Below are positions 58,295-64,000 of a DNA stretch of 64,000 nucleotides, in pieces; positions within the stretch are counted from its first letter, which is position 1; the number at the start of each line of letters is the position of its first letter. Under the pieces are notes generated by a model that saw only the letters and a list, made by a program, of their open reading frames with translations, did no database searches and was not told where the DNA came from. The DNA lies in NCBI GenBank assembly GCA_021793155.1, contig JAJYTF010000002.1, positions 276,959-340,958 of the forward strand. Reading direction: 5' to 3'. Position numbers and translations under genes: made by a program. Source of the stretch: Pseudomonadota bacterium. Lineage in GTDB: Bacteria; Pseudomonadota; Alphaproteobacteria; Rhodospirillales; Magnetospirillaceae.

Positions 58295-58999
58295 TCAGAA
58301 GGCGAACAGGCCGGGCAACATGGCGGAGAACGTCGACAGGCCTTGCCGGTCAAGCGCCGCGGACATCGGTGCCTTGCGCCGCACCATCCACTCGTCGGAG
58401 CGGTTGAACTGTCGGCGGGCAGTGTCCAGGTCGTCATGGATGACGAAGCTGATCCCCACCCACATCGCCTCGAACTCACGGCGTGGGATGACTTTCAACC
58501 CCGCCGCCGGGTCGCCGACCAGGACGTCGCCGTCCTTGATCCCTTTGATGACGACGAAATGATTGTAACCTTTGGTGTTGATCAGGGTTATGGCCGGCAC
58601 ACCCGCTTCGGCCAGTTTGTCGAGGGTAAGCCGGTAGCCGTCCGCCTGATAGCCGATGCCAGCCAGATATTTCTTCATGTCCGCCAAGGAAAAGCCCTGT
58701 TTCTGGATCATGGCGCGGTCGCCGGCCTCGAACATCGCGCGGAACACCACATCCTCGGCGATCGGACGACCGTAATGATAGGTCAGCAGCGTGGCGAGCG
58801 CCGCCGAGCCACAGGAAAAGTCGCGTTCCTGCCGCACGACGGTGTGGAATTGAGATTCCTTCAGACTGAGGACGGGAACCGTGAAGGTGCCGCCGACGCC
58901 GTCGAACCCTACTTCACCGGCAAGGGCATCATGGACAGCAGCCCCGCCGCAAAGGATAGACGCGGCGATGAGCATTGCACGGCAACGACAGCTCATCAT
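58295..58999 (-). CDS. Periplasmic C39-family cysteine peptidase
   Basis: 234 residues, signal peptide (MLIAASILCGGAAVHDALA). A stand-alone C39 domain without ABC transporter parts: RQERDFSCGSAALATLL gives oxyanion Gln57 and nucleophile Cys63; YNHFVVIKGI gives His147; VGDPAAG gives Asp163. All four residues are intact, so it should be active and, being exported, would act in the periplasm. C39 enzymes cut after double glycines, and both flanking gene products carry such motifs. Homologous in layout to FapD. Spacing to neighbours is 17 and 60 bp, so it is in the operon. Confidence 0.88.
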   Translation of the reverse strand: MMSCRCRAMLIAASILCGGAAVHDALAGEVGFDGVGGTFTVPVLSLKESQFHTVVRQERDFSCGSAALATLLTYHYGRPIAEDVVFRAMFEAGDRAMIQKQGFSLADMKKYLAGIGYQADGYRLTLDKLAEAGVPAITLINTKGYNHFVVIKGIKDGDVLVGDPAAGLKVIPRREFEAMWVGISFVIHDDLDTARRQFNRSDEWMVRRKAPMSAALDRQGLSTFSAMLPGLFAF

Positions 59000-59016
59000 G
59001 GCCCCCTCCCCAAGCT

Positions 59017-59379
59017 TCAGTGCATATAGACGTTGACGCTGGTCGCATTGCTGAGATTGACCAGGTCACCGGTGTTTTGCATCACCGTGGTCAGCCCGCG
59101 GTTGGCCGCCACGGTGGCGGAGTAGATGCTTCCGTTCAGCTTCATCGCATCGCCGCTCACCGAGACATTGCCGTTGTTGGTTGGCGTCTGGCTTGTGGTG
59201 TTGCTTTGCAACATGCTGTCCGAGATGGTCATGCCGGTGTCCGCGCCTCCACGCTCGGCAGCCAGGGTCTCAGCCGATACCGCCGCGCCAAAGGGATCGT
59301 GACCGACGCCCTCCGCCCTGGCCGTGCCGGAAAAGGCCAGCACCAGCAGGCTCGTGGCGAAAACAGATCTTGCGCGCAT
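59017..59379 (-). CDS. Small secreted protein with double-glycine propeptide and QNTG C-terminus
   Basis: 120 residues. Signal peptide SVFATSLLVLAFSGTARA (cut about residue 22), then HDPFGAAVSAETLAAERGG with the double glycine at 44-45. The mature part is about 75 residues, Ser/Asn/Thr-rich (MLQSNTTSQTPTNNGNVSVSG), ending GLTTVMQNTGDLVNLSNATS then VNVYMH. The end matches the glycine-rich protein upstream (GLTNIAQNTG...NVNAQLH). No family name known to me. Second gene of the operon. Confidence 0.75.
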   Translation of the reverse strand: MRARSVFATSLLVLAFSGTARAEGVGHDPFGAAVSAETLAAERGGADTGMTISDSMLQSNTTSQTPTNNGNVSVSGDAMKLNGSIYSATVAANRGLTTVMQNTGDLVNLSNATSVNVYMH

Positions 59380-59465
59380 TGCCCTGTCCTTCCCAGGTTC
59401 GTCGCAACTTGCCTCGAACGAAAGCCGGCAGGCTCTAGCGCTTAGGGCCCGCCGGCTGAATGCGG

Positions 59466-60623
59466 CTAATGAAGTTGGGCGTTGACGTTGAACGAGTTGA
59501 TCTGGTTGGCGCCGATGCCGGTGTTCTGCGCGATATTGGTCAGGCCGTTGACGGTGCCGGCGAGACTGACCGGGCCGATGTTGCCAGTACCGAAATGGAC
59601 CGAGGCATTGCCGCCCGCCCCGCCGGGGCCGGCTCCGCCCCAGGCGCCGCCGCCGATGCCGTAACCGGCGGCAACCATGGCCAACTGCCTGTCGCTGGCC
59701 TTCTGCGAATTACTGCCGCCGGTGGCCGAGGCGGACACGTCGTTGGAACCGCCCATGGCGCCGTTGCCGCCCGCCGCCTGGGTCGTCGCGGACTGGGTGG
59801 AGGCGTCATGGTTGCTGGTGTGGCTGGTCGCGGTGTCCATCCCCGTCACGCTGCCGCCGAGCCCGCCAGCCGCGCCGGCACCGCCGGCGCCTCCCGCCCC
59901 GCCGCCGCCGCCGTTGCCATTGCGGCTGTCATGATTGGCGTGATCATTCATGCCGATCATGCTGCTGCCGCTGCCGCCGGCGCCACCGGCACCACCCGCA
60001 CCGCCACCGCCGCCACCACCGCCGGCGCCACCGGTACCATTGGTTTCACTGAAGGTCGGGCTCGATGCCGTTTGGGGCTGCGAGGAGGTCTGCGGGGAAG
60101 TCGCCATCGCCGGGCCGCCGGCGCCGCCGGCCCCCGCGGTCGTCGGTCCGACGAGGTTGCCTGCGTCACCACCATGTCCCAGATTGCCGGTCAGCGCTCC
60201 CTGAAAGCTGCCGGCGTCGCCGCCCGTGCCGGCTCCGCCCGCGGCGTTGCCGCCGTGGCCGGCGCCGCCGTCGGCAATGCCGCCGGTCAGGCTGATACTA
60301 CCCATCGAGTTGCTGGGATCGATGGTCGTGCTGTTGTTCTGATAGGTATTGTGGCTTCCGATGAGGGCGTCCCCACCGATCGAATAGGCGGTGCCGCCAA
60401 GATTGGCCACCGTATCGCCGAGCCCGGACGCAGCGGCGCTCTGGCTTGTGCTGCCTGCGCCTGACGCCACGCTGGCATTCCACGATCCCTTGGCATGGTC
60501 GCCATCGCCTTCCGAAGCCGCTTGCGACCCGGCGCTACCGGTGATCGTGGCCTGGGCGTGAGCGGCCGACACGGCAAAAAGCAGCGCCAAGCCGGATACG
60601 CCCGTCAATAAAAGCTTTTTCAT
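59466..60623 (-). CDS. Large glycine-rich secreted protein, candidate fibre subunit
   Basis: 385 residues from ATG 60623 (AGGAGG site, 6 nt). Signal peptide MKKLLLTGVSGLALLFAVSA, AHA cut. The mature chain is Gly/Ala/Ser/Asn-rich, very low in charge and without Cys, with Gly-Gly-Ala runs (GGAGGAGGAG) in the middle and non-repetitive ends (GSAGSQAASEGDGDHAKGSW; GLTNIAQNTGIGANQINSFN). No LAxxRGG motif is present. First gene behind the sigma-54 promoter. Composition suits a structural protein or amyloid; similarity to FapB/FapC is of type, not of alignment. Confidence 0.75.
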   Translation of the reverse strand: MKKLLLTGVSGLALLFAVSAAHAQATITGSAGSQAASEGDGDHAKGSWNASVASGAGSTSQSAAASGLGDTVANLGGTAYSIGGDALIGSHNTYQNNSTTIDPSNSMGSISLTGGIADGGAGHGGNAAGGAGTGGDAGSFQGALTGNLGHGGDAGNLVGPTTAGAGGAGGPAMATSPQTSSQPQTASSPTFSETNGTGGAGGGGGGGGAGGAGGAGGSGSSMIGMNDHANHDSRNGNGGGGGAGGAGGAGAAGGLGGSVTGMDTATSHTSNHDASTQSATTQAAGGNGAMGGSNDVSASATGGSNSQKASDRQLAMVAAGYGIGGGAWGGAGPGGAGGNASVHFGTGNIGPVSLAGTVNGLTNIAQNTGIGANQINSFNVNAQLH

Positions 60624-60722
60624 AAGGCCTCCTGTGAGCATTGCGTCATCGACGAGCCGCGCAGGGCTGAATGAAACTCGCGCACAGACCGAAACCGCCG
60701 CTGCGGGCATAGCAGCAGGGAG

Positions 60723-60737
60723 GCAAGCCTCGTGCCA
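60723..60737 (-). promoter_or_regulatory. Sigma-54 (-24/-12) promoter of the C39/secreted-protein operon
   Basis: On the minus strand TGGCACGAGGCTTGC, preceded by C: it equals the consensus TGGCAC-N5-TTGC with GG and GC elements 12 bp apart. The expected start point gives an untranslated leader of about 90 nt to ATG 60623. A sigma-54 activator gene lies in the same locus. Confidence 0.85.
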
Positions 60738-60751
60738 GCGCCGGGCATACC

Positions 60752-60764
60752 AATCATCGCGTTG
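60752..60764 (+). promoter_or_regulatory. IHF-like site upstream of the sigma-54 promoter
   Basis: AATCATCGCGTTG fits WATCAR-N4-TTR at all but one position. Located 15 bp upstream of the -24 box, between promoter and a possible activator site (palindrome GGCG-TAA-CGCC at 60814-60824). DNA bending by IHF is common at such promoters. Confidence 0.35.
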
Positions 60765-60857
60765 AACTGCCTGGAACACTGACCGTCGGTATAGGCAATT
60801 CGCCCGAATTCGCGGCGTAACGCCTGCGATACCCATGTAACAGGGGTGAAACGGGTC

Positions 60858-61595
60858 TCAGCCCTTCCGCCCGACGATAAGGAACTCCTTGTTGCCCTCC
60901 GGGCCGGTGATCGGACTCTCGACGATGCCGAGGACGCTCCAGCCGGCCTGCGCCGCAAGCCAGTCCTCGATGCGACGGCAGACCTCGGCATGCAGCGCAG
61001 GATCGCGCACCACCCCGCCTTTACCGACACGCCCCTTGCCCACTTCGAATTGCGGCTTGATCAGGGCTACCAGCCAAGCCGGCGCTTTGGTCAAGGCAAG
61101 GGCCGCCGGCAGGACTACTTCGAGACCGATGAAACTGGCATCGCAGACCACCATATCGATGGGCTCGGGAATCTCGGCGGCGGTCAAGTGGCGCGCGTTG
61201 GTCCGCTCCCTCACCACGACCCGGGGATTCTGGCGCAGTTTCCAGGCAAGCTGCCCCTGGCCGACGTCGACCGCATAGACCTTGGCGGCTCCATGGGTCA
61301 GGAGGACATCGGTGAACCCACCGGTCGAAGCGCCGATGTCCAGGGCGACCAGCCCTTGCGGGTCGATGTGAAAGCTTTCGATCGCCTTGGCCAGCTTCAG
61401 GCCGCCGCGCGACACCCACGGATGGTCCTGGCCCCGCAGTTCGATGGCGACATCTTCGGCGACCAGCAGACCCGGCTTGTCGAGGCGCCGCTCGCCACTG
61501 AAGACCAGCCCGGCCATGACCAGAGCCTGGGCCCGCGCCCGGCTTTCAACCAGACCGCGATCGGCAAGAATCTGGTCGACCCTTTTTTTTGCCAT
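60858..61595 (-). CDS. tlyA: TlyA-family rRNA 2'-O-methyltransferase
   Basis: 245 residues: N-terminal S4 RNA-binding domain (KKRVDQILADRGLVESRARAQ) and an FtsJ-like methyltransferase fold (WVSRGGLKLAKAI, ALDIGASTGGFTDVLL, VVCDASFIGLEVVLPAAL, LIKPQFEVGKGRVGKGG). Family members methylate 16S/23S rRNA. Also called haemolysin A in annotation, which is historical. Divergent from the deacetylase-like gene. Confidence 0.94.
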   Translation of the reverse strand: MAKKRVDQILADRGLVESRARAQALVMAGLVFSGERRLDKPGLLVAEDVAIELRGQDHPWVSRGGLKLAKAIESFHIDPQGLVALDIGASTGGFTDVLLTHGAAKVYAVDVGQGQLAWKLRQNPRVVVRERTNARHLTAAEIPEPIDMVVCDASFIGLEVVLPAALALTKAPAWLVALIKPQFEVGKGRVGKGGVVRDPALHAEVCRRIEDWLAAQAGWSVLGIVESPITGPEGNKEFLIVGRKG

Positions 61596-61697
61596 GGCCG
61601 GCCTCCCGCCCAGTCGTCCCGCGTTTGGAAATTGCTCCGGGCGGCAGCATTCTGTAATTTCGTCTCAAAGACAAAGAGATTATGCGCCGGGAGAACG

Positions 61698-62630
61698 ATG
61701 CCAACAGTGCTTTTCACCCACCCTGATTGCCTGGAACATGATACCGGCGAATATCATCCCGAATGTGCCGAGAGATTGAAGGCAATCCTGCAGACACTCG
61801 AGGGGGAGGAGTTCATGACCCTTCACCACGAGGCTGCCCCCAAGGCAACCATCGAGCAGATTCTGCGGGCGCATTCGATGGAACACATCGATTTCATCCG
61901 CGACAACCTGCCGACGAACGGGCAATACAGCCATCTCGACCCCGACACGGTGATCAGCACCGGCTCGTGGGACGCGGCGTTGCGCGCCGCCGGAGCCGTC
62001 GTCGCCGCCGTCGACTCGGTGGTGCAGGGCAAGTGCCGCAACGCGTTCTGCGCCGTCCGCCCACCGGGGCATCATGCCGAATCCCGCGGCGTCATGGGTT
62101 TTTGCCTGCTCAATAATATCGCCATCGGCGCCCTGCATGCGCAGGCGGTGCACGGGCTGCAACGCATCGCGGTGGTGGATATCGACGTGCATCACGGCAA
62201 CGGCACGCAGGATATCTTCTTCGACAATCCGGGCCTGTTCTACGCCTCTACCCACCAGGAGGATGCCTATCCCGGCACCGGCTTCGCGCATGACACAGGA
62301 TGCGCCGGCAACATCGTCAACATCCCCCTGCCTGCCGGAGCCGGCTCCGAGCCATGGCGAACCGCGGTCTCCGACATCATCCTGCCCCGCGTCAGGGCGT
62401 TCAGGCCGGAACTGATCATGCTTTCCGCGGGATTCGATGCCCACGGGTCGGATCCGCTGGCGCATATGCGGCTGACGACCGATGACTTCCACTGGATCAC
62501 CGACCAGCTATGCATTCTGGCAGGTGAGGTCTGCAGCAATCGATTGGTATCAGTCCTTGAAGGGGGCTATGACTTGCGCGCTTTATCCCTATCTTGTGCA
62601 GCGCATGTCCGGGCCTTGATGGGCTTTTGA
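61698..62630 (+). CDS. Histone deacetylase/acetylpolyamine amidohydrolase family protein
   Basis: 310 residues from ATG 61698. Zn-dependent deacetylase fold: RPPGHHAESRGVMGFC (catalytic His pair), VVDIDVHHGNGTQDIF (Asp/His metal ligands), SAGFDAHGSDPLAHM (Asp ligand) and VLEGGYDLRAL. Bacterial members deacetylate polyamines or small acetyl-amines, or acetylated proteins. It precedes xseB-ispA-dxs, an order seen in other alphaproteobacteria. Confidence 0.93.
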   Translation: MPTVLFTHPDCLEHDTGEYHPECAERLKAILQTLEGEEFMTLHHEAAPKATIEQILRAHSMEHIDFIRDNLPTNGQYSHLDPDTVISTGSWDAALRAAGAVVAAVDSVVQGKCRNAFCAVRPPGHHAESRGVMGFCLLNNIAIGALHAQAVHGLQRIAVVDIDVHHGNGTQDIFFDNPGLFYASTHQEDAYPGTGFAHDTGCAGNIVNIPLPAGAGSEPWRTAVSDIILPRVRAFRPELIMLSAGFDAHGSDPLAHMRLTTDDFHWITDQLCILAGEVCSNRLVSVLEGGYDLRALSLSCAAHVRALMGF

Positions 62631-62705
62631 CCGTTTGCGCTTCCCTTTTGTTGCGAGTGCAAAACCGAGCGCGTAAACTGCCGCGCTTTCCACGGGAGTG
62701 ATGTT

Positions 62706-62951
62706 TTGACCGACATGCCCGCCGAGATCGGCGCTTTGACTTTCGAGGACGCCCTGGCCGAGTTGGAGCGCATCGTGCGCCAACTGGAGGAAGGCAAGGG
62801 ACGTCTCGACGAAGCCATCGAGGCCTATACGCGCGGCGTACAACTGAAGCGCCATTGCGAAATGAAACTGGCCGAAGCGCAAGCGCGCGTCGAACGCATC
62901 GTGCTCGGCTCCGACGGAAGCATCGGCACCCAGCCGACCGATCTAGGTTGA
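62706..62951 (+). CDS. xseB: Exodeoxyribonuclease VII small subunit
   Basis: 81 residues. Typical pattern FEDALAELERIVRQLEEGKGRLDEAIEAYTRGVQLKRHCEMKL, the helical hairpin that binds XseA. TTG 62706 has a GGGAG site 5-6 nt upstream; ATG 62715 is the alternative start. XseA is not in the window. The stop overlaps or nearly abuts ispA. Confidence 0.95.
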   Translation: MTDMPAEIGALTFEDALAELERIVRQLEEGKGRLDEAIEAYTRGVQLKRHCEMKLAEAQARVERIVLGSDGSIGTQPTDLG

Positions 62952-62965
62952 AGGACTGGAATAAC

Positions 62966-63853
62966 GTGACAACTTTGAAGGCAGCTTTGGAGGTCACCGG
63001 ACGTGACCTGAACGACGAACTGGCTCGGCTGCTTCCGATCAGCGAAGGGCCGGAAGGGCGGCTTCAGGAAGCGATGCGCTATGCAAGCCTGGACGGCGGT
63101 AAGCGTCTTCGACCGTTCTTCGTCCTGCAGACCTCGCGCCTGTTCAACGTTGCGGAACAAGCGGCGTTGCGCACGGCAGTAGCGATCGAGCTGGTACATT
63201 GCTACTCACTGGTGCATGACGACCTGCCGGCGATGGATGACGACGACCTGCGGCGTGGCCGACCGACCTGCCACAAGGCGTTCGACGAGGCGACGGCGAT
63301 CCTTGCCGGGGACGCCTTGCTGACCAAGGCATTCGAAGTGCTGGCGGCACCCGCGACCCACTCCGATCCCCAGGTCCGCTCGGATCTGGTGCTGGAGCTG
63401 GCACAAGCGTCGGGAGACCGCGGAATGGTGGGCGGCCAGATGTTCGACCTGATGGCTGGGGGCCTGGAGATGGATGTGACGGCGGTGACGCGGTTGCAGG
63501 GACTGAAGACCGGCCAGTTGATCCGCTTTTCCTGCGAGGCCGGAGCCATCCTGGGAAAGGCGCCGAGACCACAACGGCAGGCGCTGCGCGCCTACGCGCA
63601 TGATATTGGTCTGGCCTTCCAGATCGCCGACGACATCCTGGATGTGGAAGGTGATCCGGACCAGGTAGGCAAAGGCCTGCGCAAGGACGCCGACGCCGGC
63701 AAGGCCACGTTCGTATCGCTGCTGGGACTTGAACGGGCGCGCCACCAGGCCGACCTGCTATCGGGTCAAGCGATCAATCATCTTGCGTGTTTTGACGACA
63801 AAGCGGACCTGTTGCGTGAAGCGGCACGCTTCGTCGTCGAGCGCTCCCTGTAA
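62966..63853 (+). CDS. ispA: Polyprenyl (farnesyl/geranyl) diphosphate synthase
   Basis: Adds isopentenyl units to allylic diphosphates for isoprenoids. 295 residues if started at GTG 62966 (AAGGA upstream); TTG 62948 would add six residues. First Asp-rich motif [19 protein letters not shown] and second [11 protein letters not shown], plus GGKRLRP and GDALL. Motif spacing fits short-chain IspA. Its TAA stop shares a base with the dxs start (TAATG). Confidence 0.95.
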   Translation: MTTLKAALEVTGRDLNDELARLLPISEGPEGRLQEAMRYASLDGGKRLRPFFVLQTSRLFNVAEQAALRTAVAIELVHCYSLVHDDLPAMDDDDLRRGRPTCHKAFDEATAILAGDALLTKAFEVLAAPATHSDPQVRSDLVLELAQASGDRGMVGGQMFDLMAGGLEMDVTAVTRLQGLKTGQLIRFSCEAGAILGKAPRPQRQALRAYAHDIGLAFQIADDILDVEGDPDQVGKGLRKDADAGKATFVSLLGLERARHQADLLSGQAINHLACFDDKADLLREAARFVVERSL

Positions 63854-64000
63854 TGGATAAACGAATGAGCAAGACGCCCCTTCTTGACCGGGTGCGGTAT
63901 CCGGCGGACATGCGTTCGTTTGATCTTGAGGAGCTTCGGGAACTGGCGGACGAGGTTCGCCAGGAGATGATCGAGATTGTTTCGGTGACCGGGGGTCATC
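63853..64000 (+). CDS. dxs: 1-deoxy-D-xylulose-5-phosphate synthase (3' end outside window)
   Basis: Thiamine-dependent first enzyme of the MEP isoprenoid pathway. Only 49 residues are visible: [20 protein letters not shown] and [20 protein letters not shown], the conserved N-terminus of Dxs. ATG 63853 overlaps the ispA stop; ATG 63865 is an alternative. Placement after ispA fits pathway grouping. Confidence 0.93.
   Translation, partial: MDKRMSKTPLLDRVRYPADMRSFDLEELRELADEVRQEMIEIVSVTGGH

Noticed and set aside
59600..60250. CRISPR-like array in the repetitive GCC/GGC region
   Set aside because: Repeats are short coding triplets with no regular spacers.
59460..60464. 334-codon plus-strand frame opposite the glycine-rich protein
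   Set aside because: Gly-rich coding DNA is open on both strands; the minus-strand frame has a signal peptide, a strong ribosome site and a promoter, this one has none.
60846..61697. In-frame extension of the deacetylase gene back to 60846
   Set aside because: The extension is antisense to tlyA; the true start is ATG 61698 where family similarity begins.

Overview
The window is a 64 kb piece of a GC-rich proteobacterial chromosome, most likely an alphaproteobacterium of the Rhodospirillales type. The grounds are the high-GC codon use, cobalamin-dependent MetH, a probable pyrophosphate-type phosphofructokinase, MlaA/MlaC lipid transport genes, the yqeY-dnaG-rpoD and xseB-ispA-dxs orders, and several families of short palindromic dispersed repeats between genes. 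The taxonomic call is inference. Most of the window is densely packed core genome; there is one tRNA, and I see no rRNA, prophage, insertion sequence or CRISPR array.

Layout. 1-8.3 kb: the 3' part of uvrD interrupted by an intein, prmA, an M24 aminopeptidase, a cyclic-nucleotide-binding/TPR protein and a degenerate HD-GYP protein. 8.3-13.8 kb: a methionine-cycle operon on the minus strand (ArsR-methyltransferase fusion, metF, metH). 13.9-17.9 kb: mlaA-mlaC, the ABC-F factor ettA and a secreted RNase T2. 17.9-21.6 kb: a minus-strand unit of Hsp20, Lon and a proline-rich TonB/TolA-like protein. 21.9-32.2 kb: a metal-response island with a two-component system, a small HMA-like protein, a CusA/CusB/CusC-type RND pump, a FixH/YtkA-like periplasmic protein and a ChrA-family transporter. 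32.4-42.9 kb: tRNA-Ile2, rpoD, dnaG, yqeY, carA, carB, greA, ndk. 43-51.4 kb: a cluster of strong inverted repeats before an ABC-F gene, then csbD-like, phosphofructokinase, holC, two tandem M17 aminopeptidases and a flippase-like membrane protein. 51.5-55 kb: an orphan AmmeMemoRadiSam radical SAM enzyme, an orphan HigA-like antitoxin and sppA. 60.8-64 kb: tlyA, an acetylpolyamine/histone deacetylase-like gene, xseB, ispA and the start of dxs.

The most interesting region is 55.0-60.8 kb. It holds a sigma-54 enhancer-binding activator, a FapF-like outer-membrane barrel, and a four-gene operon encoding a glycine-rich secreted protein, a small secreted protein, a periplasmic C39 cysteine peptidase with an intact Gln-Cys-His-Asp set, and a second secreted protein. 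The two non-repetitive secreted proteins carry a shared DPF...LAxxRGG double-glycine segment just after the Sec signal peptide. The small protein and the glycine-rich protein share a C-terminal QNTG...VN...H signature. The operon is preceded by a near-perfect -24/-12 sigma-54 promoter. The layout looks like a Fap-type functional amyloid or surface-fibre system in which a periplasmic C39 enzyme trims double-glycine propeptides, with regulator, promoter, protease, substrates and outer-membrane channel all together.

Other notable points are the intein at UvrD motif III, the ArsR-methyltransferase regulator with a palindrome at its own promoter, the HD-GYP protein that has lost its HD histidine, the duplicated metal-binding domain of CusB, and the stacked hairpins upstream of the ABC-F gene.
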